DNA of 64,000 nucleotides from Rickettsia tamurae (lineage in GTDB: Bacteria; Pseudomonadota; Alphaproteobacteria; Rickettsiales; Rickettsiaceae): contig NZ_CCMG01000026.1 in NCBI RefSeq assembly GCF_000751075.1, positions 1-64,000 on the forward strand, in the 5' to 3' direction. The first letter of the stretch is position 1. Every line of letters starts with the position of its first letter. Below, piece after piece: positions 35,777-45,893 of the stretch. Under the pieces are notes generated by a model. It was not told the DNA's origin. It was given only the letters and a program-made list of their open reading frames with translations, and ran no database searches. The position numbers and the translations under genes were made by a program.

Positions 35777-38558
35777 ATGGTACTTGGAAGGTTAATAGAG
35801 AAAGTAGAAGATTATTGCGGTTTTGCTTCAAATGAGATGCAGGAAACTTCCAATAAGTGCTTAAATGCTCATCTTGAGCGTAATTTTTTAGGAGCAGTAC
35901 CACTAAAAAGTTACCTGCCCTATAAAAGCTATGTACCTGGCATTGGTATATTTTTTAATGATGACGGTATTGCTGGTTTTTTGACAGAAATCTCAATGAG
36001 AGTAGGTAGTAATGAGGCACTTGAAAAGAACCTAAATCTTTTTTTCAATAATGAGATTCCCGAAGGGATTTACATGCAGTTTTTAGTAGTAGGAAGCAAT
36101 AATATTGAAGATAAGTTAAGTTTATGGAGAAGCGAAAGAACAGCTCATAATGATCCTATGTTAGATAGAATTACAAAATATCGCGAGGCTTTTTTAAGAG
36201 AAAAGGCAAGAGATATCGGTAATAGTGACGGCCGTATAGGGCGAGATTGGAAAACTTATGTTAGTTGTAGCATGAGAGGTGTTGATGGCAATAACAATAA
36301 ATTAGAGTTACTCGTTAAGTTTAAAGAAAAGCTACTGAGGAAATTTGCGTCAATTAAGCTAAATACTCGTAGCTGCGATGTTGTTGATTTAAAATATCTT
36401 GTTAATGATTTGGTTAATATGCAGCTTACGCCTTTATCTTCGCAAGGACAAGTGGGTACAAAAAGCTTTGATAGTAGCAGTCATACAAAAAGTAATTCTA
36501 ATAAGCATAATTTACTTGAGCGTATATCGGATCAGATATTTGAAGGGCTTCATGAGGCAAGTATTACTGAAGAAGAGATTAAGCATTTAAACACTGATTT
36601 AGTGACAAGAGGATATACACTCAAGAAATTACCCGAGAGTTTTGGGATTAATGATATGGTGTCACTTCTTGGACCTGATCTTGAAGGGGGTTTCCCTGCA
36701 AGATTAATAATAAGTTACACCATATCAAATAATATCAATAAGGCAGATGAGGGAAAAATAATTGCAGAAGGGCTGCGTAGCATTCATGCATCCGAGAAAT
36801 GGTACACAAGACATGACATTAGTTTACAGAATGAAGCGAAGTGGTGGAAAGTATTAATTGATCGCAATAAGAATGGTGAGAGATTTTTAACTGAGAATTT
36901 GCAAATATTTATCACAACTACAAAAAATGGGGTGGAAATAGCAGAAGAGAAACTGCTTAGCCATTATAATAGTTTAGATTTTCAACTAGCTAGAAACGAT
37001 AAATTACATCTTATTGGTTTGTTATCAATACTGCCAATGCAGCAAGCAGTTTTTTGGAAATCTTTAAAATTCTTTCAATTAGTAAAAAACGTTCCTGCAA
37101 GTGAGGTAGTTGCTAAATTACCTATTCATGGGGAATGGAAAGGTATTAATAGAAGCGGTGTCTTACTACTTGGTCGCAAAGGTGAGATGTTTAACTGGAA
37201 TCCATTTTATAGGGTGGGAGGTGCCGGTAACTATAATGTATGCGTGATGGCACCATCAGGTAGCGGTAAGTCATTTTTTTCTGCAAGAGCTCGCTACTAG
37301 TTTAGTGTCTCAAAATGTACAAGTATTTGTGCTAGATATTGGCTCGTCTTACCAAAATATTGCTGAGGCTATGGATAATAGTGAGTTTCTAAGATTTAAT
37401 GCACTTAATGATCTATCACTTAATCCGTTTCATGGGATTATAGGTAGCGGAGCTGTTTATTTAGAAGCTCAGAAGCTAAAGCGAGAAGGTAGAAGCAAAG
37501 AAGAAATCATTCAGCGTACCGGTCTTACCGCTGAAGGATTAGAAATATTATTTTCAGAAAATAATAATACAAAAGAGGTAGCCGAGAATGAGACTATTGA
37601 GGTTTTAAAGATTGGAGAGCATTTTGTAACCAAGGATGCGATTATTTACGCGAAGACGACAATTAGTACTATGTGCGGTGTGAGTGGGGATAACACAAAA
37701 GAAGCTATAATTGAAAAGGGATTAAATGAAGGAATAAAGCAATACGGAGACACATTAAACTTAGATAAATATGCCAAAGTTTTAGAAGAGATGGAAAATG
37801 GTATGGGAAGAGATCTTGCAATATCTCTATATCCATATACATCGAGTGGAGTGCATGGCAGGTATTTTAGACAAGGCAAGAATGCTAAATTCAATTCGCC
37901 TTTAACTGTATTTGAATTTGAAGAAGTTAAAGGCGATGAGGTGTTCTTGTTGGTCATTTTGGGCATAATATTAATGCAAATAACAATGCAATTTTTATGT
38001 GGGGATAGAAGTAAGAGATTTGTATTAATTGTTGATGAGGCATGGAGAATTATAGATCATAGCGTAGGTTTTTTAGAAGCGTTTGCAAGAACTGTCAGAA
38101 AATACGGTGGGAGTTTAATCACCTGCGTACAAGAGTACAAAGATTTAGATAATGGTCCGAAGCATCAGGCCATTTTAAATAATAGCAGCTGGACGGCAGT
38201 ACTGCGTCAAGAGCCAGCTGGGATTGGTCAGATGAGGCATTCTGAGAAGTTCAAGAATTGCGCGCCATTAATCGAGACTATTACCAAAGATCCGGAGAAT
38301 AAATATTCTGAGATTATGATTATGGGCAGTAATTTACGTGTTGTAGGGCGGTTAGTAGTAGATCCGTATAGTGAGTGCTTGTATTCGACGGAGAGTGAGG
38401 ATTATGGCTTTTTGCATCAATGCAAGAATAATGGAATAGATAAGGATACGGCAATTAGGGAGCTTATCAAAAGAAAGGGCAAGAAACTACCGGTATTTAA
38501 GGTGGATCATAAAAGTATAGAGCCAAAAAGCGGCAGAGAGGAGATAATTCTAACATGA
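35777..38558 (+). pseudogene. traC: traC ATPase, frameshifted at a T7 run after Walker A
   Basis: TraC is the VirB4-like ATPase powering pilus assembly. The first frame (35777-37300) covers the N-domain and ends just past Walker A (MAPSGSGKSFF). At a run of seven T (37274-37280) the frame is lost; with six T it would continue FLQELATSLVSQNVQVFVLDIGSSYQN into 37305-38558. That frame carries Walker B (RFVLIVDEAWRI) and the later ATPase motifs (RKYGGSLITCVQEYKDL). Both parts are otherwise intact, roughly 925 residues together. Slippage on the T run could in principle restore full-length product. Confidence 0.85.
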
Positions 38559-39049
38559 GTCAGCATCAGATATCAAACAACGAGTCTAAGACATCACTTC
38601 AGGTGGAGGCGTTAAATAATATTGCAGTAAATAAGCATCAAGTGAATGTGATAATGATATCTATAGTATTGTTAATATTTCTAATAGGGTGTTGCTGTGG
38701 ACATCTTGGATCTCAAATGCTCTCTAATTACCAAGATAAAATGCAAATATTATATGTATCACGCAGTGAGATAATGGATTTAGAAAAAGCAAGACTTGAG
38801 CAGAGCCAAGACCCTGCGGGCAGGATGTTTTTTGGAGAGATTAATAAGGCAATCAGTTTAATTAGGGAAGAAGCTATGAAGCACGAGGATAATTATAACC
38901 GTGTGATATTTGTAGGAGATAATTATGTAGAAGGCAGAAACACTAAATCTATTAGTAAAATAGTATATGAAAAAGTAATTAATCAATTAGGCGTTCAATT
39001 AAGAGGAAAAACAAATGCTAGAGAACAAAAAGTGTCAAATAATGAATAA
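38555..39049 (+). CDS. TrbI-like F-type transfer protein
   Basis: 164 residues, overlapping the end of traC by four bases (ATGA). It has one membrane helix (VIMISIVLLIFLIGCCCGHLG) with a periplasmic domain whose VSRSEIMDLEKARL motif and size resemble TrbI, which in F lies between traC and traW and affects pilus retraction. The match is by position and pattern, so the symbol is left open. Confidence 0.6.
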   Translation: MSQHQISNNESKTSLQVEALNNIAVNKHQVNVIMISIVLLIFLIGCCCGHLGSQMLSNYQDKMQILYVSRSEIMDLEKARLEQSQDPAGRMFFGEINKAISLIREEAMKHEDNYNRVIFVGDNYVEGRNTKSISKIVYEKVINQLGVQLRGKTNAREQKVSNNE

Positions 39050-39413
39050 GATCTTAAATACCCCATATAATTATAGTTTAGTGCTACTTACTGTAGTCAT
39101 ATGGTACATATTTTGTTATGTGCCATTTGCAAATACAGGGTATGACAGAGCAAGTAGTATGTTTTCTTATATTATGTTTTTTAGTGGCGGTAGTGTGATC
39201 GCAAGTTATGTGAAGCACAAACAAGAAGAATTAGATCAAGTAGGCATATGTGGTGCTGCGAGCATGTTATTGTCCATGATGACCCTATTATTATGTAAAT
39301 CTTTAGGTTTATGGACGGTTATTCACTACGGTGTAATGTGGTTGTTAGTACCAAGCAGTATCTTTGTATTTCTGCTGCTAGTAAAAACAATAGTTATCAG
39401 TAGTAAAAACTAA
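39042..39413 (+). CDS. Hypothetical inner-membrane protein within the tra operon
   Basis: About 123 residues from the ATG at 39042, which overlaps the preceding stop; an earlier in-frame start at 39015 is less likely. Four hydrophobic segments are visible (SLVLLTVVIWYIFCYVPFA, MFSYIMFFSGGSVIASYV, GAASMLLSMMTLLLC, VMWLLVPSSIFVFLLLV). I do not recognise it as a named tra product. Its tight coupling between trbI-like and traW suggests a role in the same apparatus or in its control. Confidence 0.6.
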   Translation: MNKILNTPYNYSLVLLTVVIWYIFCYVPFANTGYDRASSMFSYIMFFSGGSVIASYVKHKQEELDQVGICGAASMLLSMMTLLLCKSLGLWTVIHYGVMWLLVPSSIFVFLLLVKTIVISSKN

Positions 39414-39440
39414 TAATCCATTTAATTACTGAAGACAGAA

Positions 39441-40085
39441 GTGAAAATAATATTTGGATTTGTTGTGTTGTTTTGGGTTAGTGGCTCGGTGTTAGGAGTA
39501 GAGCTAGGAAAGCAAGGTACAACATACGAGGTAGTAGAGGAAGGGTTTGTAAGTATGATTAAGAATCGTTTATCGATGCTTGATTTGCAGCAACATCAAG
39601 AAGAGATGCTACGAACAGCAAGACGTCAGGTATTAGAGCCAGCACCTGTTGTTGGCATAAGAGCTACAAGTAAGCCAAGGAAGTTTTGGTATGATCCAAG
39701 TTTTACATTAACGGAGGATATTAAACTACCTGACGGCAAGATATTACATAAGGAAAGAACAAAAGTGAATCCGCTAGATCACATGGTGTTTGATCGTGAG
39801 TTAATATTTATTGATGGAAGAAGTCAGGAGCAAATGGAGTGGCTTAAGAAGAGATTAGAGGATACGAAAGCAAAAAATAAAGAGAAGAATAACAACGAAA
39901 ACAATAACTTAGAAATTCGGATAATTCTTGTAGGTGGAAAAATACTGGAGTTACAAGAGGAGATAGGTAGAACATTATATTTTGATCAAGCAGGGGAGTT
40001 AACGAATAAGTTTGGTATAGAGCAAGTACCGGCAATAGTGGTACAAGACGGCAAGAGGCTTAAGATATCTGAGATCAAGATTTAG
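39441..40085 (+). CDS. traW: TraW periplasmic pilus-assembly protein
   Basis: 214 residues with a signal peptide (IIFGFVVLFWVSGSVLG). The conserved TraW signs are present: GTTYEVVEEGF near the start, RKFWYDPSFTLTEDIKLPDGKIL in the middle, and a C-terminal thioredoxin-fold-like end (LEIRIILVGGKILELQEEIGRTLYFDQAGELTNKFGIEQVPAIVVQDG). TraW works with TrbC and TraU in pilus assembly. Frame intact. Confidence 0.85.
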   Translation: MKIIFGFVVLFWVSGSVLGVELGKQGTTYEVVEEGFVSMIKNRLSMLDLQQHQEEMLRTARRQVLEPAPVVGIRATSKPRKFWYDPSFTLTEDIKLPDGKILHKERTKVNPLDHMVFDRELIFIDGRSQEQMEWLKKRLEDTKAKNKEKNNNENNNLEIRIILVGGKILELQEEIGRTLYFDQAGELTNKFGIEQVPAIVVQDGKRLKISEIKI

Positions 40086-40101
40086 ATTAGACGTAAAATA
40101 A

Positions 40102-40200
40102 CTGCTAGGAACGAATAGGAAATGCAGCGCCGCTAGCAGCCAAGAGTCATAAAGAATAACGTTAGTAGGCGACAAGAAGAAGAGCAGGAAACCTACTAAC
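40102..40200. other. Two stem-loops in the traW to DUF1016 spacer
   Basis: CTGCTAG (40102-40108) pairs with CTAGCAG (40133-40139), and GTTAGTAGG (40161-40169) pairs with CCTACTAAC (40192-40200). They fill the 183-base gap before the inserted nuclease gene. They may be processing or termination structures, or a scar of the insertion. No gene was seen here. Confidence 0.4.
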
Positions 40201-40268
40201 ATAAATAAGTTAAAAGTAATAATCAGCAAGAGTCAAGAAGAATTTAAAAAATAGGTAATAAGGTAATC

Positions 40269-41348
40269 ATGGTAATAAAGCAATATAGTGGGAGTGATGG
40301 TACTAGCATTAATATTCAAGGATACGCAGAGTTTTTAGAGAAATTAAAGAATCGAGTTGCTACAAGTAGATTGAGAGCGGCTAGAGCAGTTAACACGGAG
40401 CTCATAACACTTTACCATTATATTGGTACTGAGATTTTAGATCGTCAAAAGAGATATGGCTGGGGTTCTAAAGTAATAGATAAGTTAAGTAAAGATTTAA
40501 GAGCAGAGTTTCAAAATTTAAAAGGTTTTAGTCCTCAGAACTTAAAATATATGAAGCGTTTTGCAGAAATATATACATTTGATGAAATTGGTCAACAGCT
40601 TGTTAACCGATTACCCTGGGGTCACAATATCATTTTGATGTATATGGTAGGTGATAAACAAAAGCGACAATGGTATATACAAAAAAGTTTAGAGTATAAT
40701 TGGTCTCGTAATATTTTATCTATGCAGATAGAAACAGATTTATATGAAAGAGAAGGTAAGGCTATTACAAATTTCAATGACAGACTTCCATCTCCTCAAT
40801 CTGATCTAGCACAACAAACATTACGTAATCCATATATATTTGATTTTTTAAGTTTAGGTAATGAAGCTCATGAACGTGAAATTGAAAATGCATTGATGAG
40901 CCATATAGAAAAATTTTTACTTCAATTAGGTGAGGGATTTGCTTTTTTAGGTCGTCAATATCCTGTTCAAATTGGTACAGAAGATTTTTATATAGATCTA
41001 CTTTTTTATCATATAAAGTTACGCTCATTTATTGTTGTGGAACTAAAAGCCGGTAAATTTAAAGCAGAATATATTGGCAAGATGAATTTTTATTTATCAG
41101 CAGTAGATGATATTTTAAAACACCCAACGGACAATCCAACTATAGGATTAATTTTATGTCGGGATAAAGGAGAAAGAATAAAAGTCGAATATGCTTTACG
41201 TGATATGAGTAAGCCTATAGGTCTAGCGGAATATCGTTTTACAGAAACATTACCTGAAAATATAAGAACAATACTACCGACCATTGAAGAATTAGAGGAA
41301 GAATTATCTAAAGACTTAAATATAAAAGGAAGTAAGGATAAAGGGTAA
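40269..41348 (+). CDS. DUF1016 (YhcG-like) PD-(D/E)XK nuclease inside the tra operon
   Basis: A 359-residue protein of the DUF1016/YhcG family. The N-terminal helical domain (FLEKLKNRVATSRLRAARAVNTELITLYHYIGTEILDRQKRYGWG) is followed by the nuclease domain with FAFLGRQYPVQIGTEDFYIDLLFYHIKLRSFIVVELKAGKFKAEYIGKMNFYL. The D-(x)n-ExK core is seen in YIDLLF and VVELKAG. Members are linked to restriction loci and DNA metabolism, but their targets are not settled. Intact and in the same direction as the tra genes, it interrupts the traW-traU order and must be a later cargo. Confidence 0.85.
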   Translation: MVIKQYSGSDGTSINIQGYAEFLEKLKNRVATSRLRAARAVNTELITLYHYIGTEILDRQKRYGWGSKVIDKLSKDLRAEFQNLKGFSPQNLKYMKRFAEIYTFDEIGQQLVNRLPWGHNIILMYMVGDKQKRQWYIQKSLEYNWSRNILSMQIETDLYEREGKAITNFNDRLPSPQSDLAQQTLRNPYIFDFLSLGNEAHEREIENALMSHIEKFLLQLGEGFAFLGRQYPVQIGTEDFYIDLLFYHIKLRSFIVVELKAGKFKAEYIGKMNFYLSAVDDILKHPTDNPTIGLILCRDKGERIKVEYALRDMSKPIGLAEYRFTETLPENIRTILPTIEELEEELSKDLNIKGSKDKG

Positions 41349-41367
41349 ATATAGGTTATAGAATAAG

Positions 41368-42450
41368 ATGGGAATAAAGGGATTTCCAATCTTGAAGAGA
41401 AAGCTTGGCGGCAGACTTCAAGATTGGATGATTAAGCAAATAATCATACTGATAATGGCAATTTTCATGCCTTTTTCAGTATCTGCAAATATTACATGTC
41501 AGGGAAGATTTGTCAATCCCATAACGGATATATGCTGGTCTTGCATATTACCTATTTCTATCGGAAGCATAAATATTGGTAAGGGGATAGCTCCTAAAAA
41601 GAGAGATACTAAGAATCCAAGTAGTCCTATTTGTATGTGCACCAAGGCAAATATTCCAACGCCTGGAATATCGATAGGTTTTTGGGAGCCGGTGCGTTTA
41701 GTAGATGTGACAAGGACGCCATATTGTATGACTAATTTAGGCGGTGTATCTCTTGGTAGCGATAATAAAAAAATAAGTAGTTTTAATAGGAGTTATGAAA
41801 GTAGCAGCTATAGACATGATAGTTTCTATCATGTGCATTACTACGCTTATCCATTAATTTACTGGTTAGAGTTAATAACCGATTTCATGTGCTTAGAAAA
41901 AGGTAGCTTTGATGTTGCTTATATGTCGGAGTTTGATGTGACTTGGAACGATCCAAAACTACAAAGTTTATTAAATCCTGAGGCTATTTTATTCGGTAAT
42001 CCCGTAGCACAAGCGGCATGCAGTATGGACTGCTCTGCTGCAACTCTTAAATTACCGATAGATAGCATGTTTTGGTGCGGAGGTTGTCTTGGCAATATGT
42101 ATCCTTTTAGCGGAGCAAATGCGGATCATGAGGGCGGAGTGCAATCTAGTAGTTTACTGACTTTAAGAGTTCTTGCAAAGCAGCATAGATTAGGTTTAGC
42201 AGATGTAACTTCAACAAGTAGCTCTAAGGTAAACGGAGCGCTATGCCGCAAGTCTAAAAATTTAAAGATTAAAAAGAGCCAGTACAAGCTACAGATGGTG
42301 AATCCGAAAGCAACAACTGGTGGTAAGGATATTGGTTGCTGGCCCGTTGGTCTTACTGATACTGCCTATAGTAGCTTTCGTGAATATCCGTATAAAGGGC
42401 AAGATTTTGGTTATTTAATTTGGAGGAAAAAGAATTGCTGCGCACTCTAA
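41368..42450 (+). CDS. traU: TraU DNA-transfer protein
   Basis: A 360-residue frame. The true start may be the ATG at 41428 (MIKQIIILIMAIFMPFSVSAN), which gives a clean signal peptide; the longer form adds 20 basic residues. The cysteine-rich periplasmic TraU pattern is clear: ITCQGRFVNPITDICWSCILPISIGSINIGKG, GFWEPVRLVDVTRTPYCMTNLGG, QAACSMDCSAATLKLPIDSMFWCGGCLGNMYPF. TraU acts with TraW and TrbC and is needed mainly for DNA transfer. The end overlaps trbC. Confidence 0.9.
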   Translation: MGIKGFPILKRKLGGRLQDWMIKQIIILIMAIFMPFSVSANITCQGRFVNPITDICWSCILPISIGSINIGKGIAPKKRDTKNPSSPICMCTKANIPTPGISIGFWEPVRLVDVTRTPYCMTNLGGVSLGSDNKKISSFNRSYESSSYRHDSFYHVHYYAYPLIYWLELITDFMCLEKGSFDVAYMSEFDVTWNDPKLQSLLNPEAILFGNPVAQAACSMDCSAATLKLPIDSMFWCGGCLGNMYPFSGANADHEGGVQSSSLLTLRVLAKQHRLGLADVTSTSSSKVNGALCRKSKNLKIKKSQYKLQMVNPKATTGGKDIGCWPVGLTDTAYSSFREYPYKGQDFGYLIWRKKNCCAL

Positions 42451-43061
42451 TTTTAATGATTTTATCCGTTTATTGCACGTCCAGTCTCGGGAGTGTTTGG
42501 GAGGTATCTAAAGAAGATATAGAGTTTGCTGAAAAACTCCAAACGCAATTACAAAACACGATAAATAAGGGACTAAAGGACAAATATCAAGAATTTGAGC
42601 AAGTATCTAAAAAGCTAGGATCTACAAAGCATGAAACTTTAGGTGCTGCAGATGTAGTAGATACACTAGGCGAGGCAGAAGAGGGCGACACAAAACTTAG
42701 AATCTTTGTAAGTAGCTCTATGAGCTTAAATTTACTACGTAGCTATTACAAGGAAGCACAAAGATATGGGGGGTATTTAGTATTTAACGGTCTACCTAAG
42801 GGGAGCTTTCAGGAATTATTAAGGCTTGCCCAAGAAATAGTTGAAGGTAACGACATCGGCGGTCTTGAGCTTGATGATGAAGCATTTAAATCTTTTAAAG
42901 CTCAGCAAGTGCCGGTGATAGTACTAAGCAGAGAAGCGGAGAATTTGTTTGACGCAGAAGATGCTGCTACTAGGTACGACTCTATACAATGCTGTATTAA
43001 TGCTGTTATGGGTAGCTATGCAAATTATGACCAATATTGCTTTTGCTCAATATTTAGATGA
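42435..43061 (+). CDS. trbC: TrbC periplasmic pilus-assembly protein
   Basis: The start is taken as TTG 42435 because GGAGG lies eight bases before it and a signal peptide follows directly (LRTLILMILSVYCTSSLGS). The 208-residue protein has the type-F TrbC core: LRIFVSSSMSLNLLRSYYKEAQRYGGYLVFNGLPKGSFQELL, then FKAQQVPVIVLS. TrbC interacts with TraW in pilus assembly. The last 20 residues differ from what I expect and overlap traN by 62 bases, so a frame slip near the 3' end is possible. Confidence 0.8.
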   Translation: MLRTLILMILSVYCTSSLGSVWEVSKEDIEFAEKLQTQLQNTINKGLKDKYQEFEQVSKKLGSTKHETLGAADVVDTLGEAEEGDTKLRIFVSSSMSLNLLRSYYKEAQRYGGYLVFNGLPKGSFQELLRLAQEIVEGNDIGGLELDDEAFKSFKAQQVPVIVLSREAENLFDAEDAATRYDSIQCCINAVMGSYANYDQYCFCSIFR

Positions 43062-43989
43062 GCAGTTAGAGACCAACATCAATAAAGTTGATCCATTATT
43101 TGAGCGAAGCGTACCAAACCTAGAAGAGTTTAAAGCAACGGTAGAGCAAGATCAAAAGGCAATAGCAGAGCAAATTGGTCAGAATAAGATGCCTCCTATT
43201 TCAGGCAAGATCGCACATGAGAGAGCAAGATTGGAAAGTTTGGATGTATTAGAATTAGATAGCATTGCAAGAAGGGAAATGGCAAAAGACCCATTTCACA
43301 ATGAAATGTTCGTGGATTTAAGTAGACCGGGCATGCAGGCACATTTAGAGGATGCGAAGAAAATAGCAAAAGGCAGCTCTAAGATGATAGGGAACATCAT
43401 AGCAAATCTTAGGGATATAGGAGTGGATTGTAAGACGGTTAAAGGAAATATTGAGAGAGATCCTGAATATTTCATGGAACTTAAGCAAGAAGTATATAGT
43501 ACAAGACAAGATACTATCTATGACCAACATTTCTGCGAAAGACTTAGAAACATTTACAATTGCAGTGATGTACTGCACTTAAAATGCTTAAAGGAGGAGA
43601 GGCAATGGCAACCTTGGCAGGAGAGAGCAATTGATATATCAGGTGAGGAAATATGCAGAAATCACCATCACTTTCTGAGTCAAGGGGCTTTGTACAAGAA
43701 GGACAGAAGGGGACGAAAAACAAAGAAATATTTCTATATGAATATGAGGCAGGATCATTCTGTGCAGCATCAATTAAGGTCGATCATAGCATCAAAAATA
43801 GGATCGGAGCTTGAGCAAATTAATGAAAATATAGGCATTAATCCTATAGGTAGTGGTGGTGTTAGTGAGTGCCAAAGATATGAAGTTAAGTGGGATGTAT
43901 ATCATTTCAAATACCAGTACCGAGATTGGAAGAATATTTGTACCGCGTGGAGTGAAGTATGGTATGAGCATTGCAGGTTAAAGAATTAG
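43000..43989 (+). CDS. traN: TraN-like protein, N-terminal part
   Basis: TraN is the outer-membrane adhesin that stabilises mating pairs in F-type systems. The start is placed at ATG 43000 (MLLWVAMQIMTNIAFAQ, a signal peptide). An earlier in-frame ATG at 42949 overlaps trbC more. The 329 residues include coiled and polar parts and cysteine patches (HFCERLRNIYNCSDVLHLKCLKEERQWQPW and YRDWKNICTAWSEVWYEHCRL) typical of the TraN middle. The usual C-terminal Cys-rich block is encoded by a separate gene starting three bases later. Confidence 0.75.
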   Translation: MLLWVAMQIMTNIAFAQYLDEQLETNINKVDPLFERSVPNLEEFKATVEQDQKAIAEQIGQNKMPPISGKIAHERARLESLDVLELDSIARREMAKDPFHNEMFVDLSRPGMQAHLEDAKKIAKGSSKMIGNIIANLRDIGVDCKTVKGNIERDPEYFMELKQEVYSTRQDTIYDQHFCERLRNIYNCSDVLHLKCLKEERQWQPWQERAIDISGEEICRNHHHFLSQGALYKKDRRGRKTKKYFYMNMRQDHSVQHQLRSIIASKIGSELEQINENIGINPIGSGGVSECQRYEVKWDVYHFKYQYRDWKNICTAWSEVWYEHCRLKN

Positions 43990-43992
43990 GTA

Positions 43993-45042
43993 ATGATGAA
44001 ATATAGCATAATTTTTGCTGGATATTTAATTACATCTACGGCATGTGTGGCTAATGACAGCTTTAAATCAAATTACCCATGTCGAGACATCCAAAAAGAA
44101 TGCATATCAAGTGGTACAAGGACAATTGATGGATATGAAGTATATAGGGATTGCTGGGAGTATTCAGTTGAGAAAGTGTGTGATTATCCAAGCAAGGATG
44201 ATTGCAGTAAATATTCGCATTGCTATTTCGTCTCTACTTTGGAGTGTTTACTTACTGATTCTCTAGGTAATTGCGTTAATAGGAAAGAGGAATATTCCTG
44301 TAAAAGATGGACCCCGATAGTTAAAGAAAGCACAAAAGCAAGAGTAAGACTGCAGGAGAAAGAAGGGCAGGAAGGGATAATTTGCGAAGGGATTCCGTGT
44401 ATTGACGGTAACTGCGTAGATCATATAACCAATGGCGAGATGATGGATTCTATATCTAAATTATATGCGGTAAGTCAGATGAAAGCAGGGGATGGTGTAA
44501 ATATTAGTCTTTTTAAAGGAAGTAGTGATCATTGCAGTAAAAAAGCGACAAGTTACACCAATTGCTGCTCGGCTAGTTTAAAAGGTTGGGGCAGTAATGT
44601 CGGGGCAAAATGCAGTAAAAACGAGCAGCTACTTATAGAGAAGCGAAAAAAGAATTTATGTGTTTATGTAGGCAAGGAAAGCAATAAAAAGGTCGGCGTC
44701 ACAACTCTTGTAAAACACCATTATTGTTGCTTTGGCAATCTGCTTGACAAGGTGGTGCAAGTGCAAGCAAGAAAGCAGTTAGGTCTTAGTTTTGGTAGCG
44801 GGAAAAATCCGGATTGTCGGGGGTTAACGCTTGAAGAGATAGAAAGAATTAACTGGGATGAGATTGATTTTACGGAATTCATTGAGGATTTAAAGGTTAA
44901 ATTCTTTAGCAAATATAAAATGCCAGGAGGCGATGATTTAAAAGAGAGAATTAATAATAGTTTACCTGATATCAGGGAATTTGATGGCAACACACAAAAT
45001 CAAGATAACAATGCAAGCGGGTGGAGAGTAGGAGAAGAGTAA
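43993..45042 (+). CDS. traN: TraN-like protein, C-terminal Cys-rich part as a separate exported protein
   Basis: 349 residues with its own signal peptide (MMKYSIIFAGYLITSTACVA). It is very cysteine-rich (CWEYSVEKVCDYPSKDDCSKYSHC ...) and ends with the TraN C-terminal signature HHYCCFGNLLDKVVQVQARKQLGLSFGSGKNPDCRGLTLEEIERINWDEIDFTEF. Having its own export signal, it looks like a genuine gene split and not a frameshift. The two halves may associate outside the cell. It overlaps traF by one base. Confidence 0.8.
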   Translation: MMKYSIIFAGYLITSTACVANDSFKSNYPCRDIQKECISSGTRTIDGYEVYRDCWEYSVEKVCDYPSKDDCSKYSHCYFVSTLECLLTDSLGNCVNRKEEYSCKRWTPIVKESTKARVRLQEKEGQEGIICEGIPCIDGNCVDHITNGEMMDSISKLYAVSQMKAGDGVNISLFKGSSDHCSKKATSYTNCCSASLKGWGSNVGAKCSKNEQLLIEKRKKNLCVYVGKESNKKVGVTTLVKHHYCCFGNLLDKVVQVQARKQLGLSFGSGKNPDCRGLTLEEIERINWDEIDFTEFIEDLKVKFFSKYKMPGGDDLKERINNSLPDIREFDGNTQNQDNNASGWRVGEE

Positions 45043-45893
45043 TGAAATGCAGCATAATTAAGAATTTAGTAGTTGTTTTTCTCATTTGCACGCAGGCGAG
45101 CGTTGCTGCAGCTAATGGATTTTTTCATCAAAGATATAGAGGCTGGTTATGGTTCGAAGAACGTGAACAACAAAGAATAAATGAGGAACAACAGCAAGAA
45201 TTAGAGAAAATACAAAAACAAGAACAAGAAAGAGCTAAAGCAAGGTCGGAGGTAGAGGCGTTTAGCAAAGAGTTAGATGACCTAAAATATATGATGATTA
45301 GATATCCTGAAAATCTTGATCATGTATATGCCTATAAAAAGAAAGAAGCTGAGATGTTAGATAGTGCATTAAAATTAGATCATTCATATAGGCTTGTGAA
45401 TTTACTACATCCAAACGACGTAAATCACAAAGAAAATCCAGTAAATTTATACGGTCGCAAAATCCATCAGCAAGAAGAGCAAAAGGCAAAAGAAGAGAAA
45501 ATAGCTGCGCTTGCACACAATATAGAATTGTTTTTTGTCTTTAGTAGCGATTGTCCTTATAGCACGCAGGCAGCACCTGTTGTTCACGGGTTTGCACAAA
45601 AATACAAAATAGAGACAGAGGCACTTAGTACTAATGGTGAGAAATCACAATATTTTAAAACACATTTTAATCAGGAGCTAATAAATATGCTTGGAATAGA
45701 GTCAGTACCTAGTTTGATTTTGGTCACCAAAGACGGCAAGACTAGATTTGAGATCGCAAGAGGAGCGGTATCTTTCAGTGAGCTTGAAGAAAAAATGCTT
45801 CTTGCTCATGAAATATTAAAAGATCAAGAGCTAAAGTCGCAGCGTGCAGTAGAGCAAGAAGAAAATAGCAGAGTGAGGTTTAAGAATGATTAG
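45042..45893 (+). CDS. traF: TraF-like conjugative pilus assembly protein (copy 2)
   Basis: 283 residues from ATG 45042, which overlaps the traN stop. It has a signal peptide (IIKNLVVVFLICTQASVAA), the motif RGWLWFEEREQQ, a long charged coiled coil (residues 40-90) and a thioredoxin-like domain (LFFVFSSDCPYSTQAAPVVHGFAQKY ... IESVPSLILVTKDG). The redox site reads CPYS, with one cysteine instead of the CxxC in copy 1, so disulfide exchange is unlikely. Known TraF proteins often lack the full motif. Confidence 0.85.
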   Translation: MKCSIIKNLVVVFLICTQASVAAANGFFHQRYRGWLWFEEREQQRINEEQQQELEKIQKQEQERAKARSEVEAFSKELDDLKYMMIRYPENLDHVYAYKKKEAEMLDSALKLDHSYRLVNLLHPNDVNHKENPVNLYGRKIHQQEEQKAKEEKIAALAHNIELFFVFSSDCPYSTQAAPVVHGFAQKYKIETEALSTNGEKSQYFKTHFNQELINMLGIESVPSLILVTKDGKTRFEIARGAVSFSELEEKMLLAHEILKDQELKSQRAVEQEENSRVRFKND

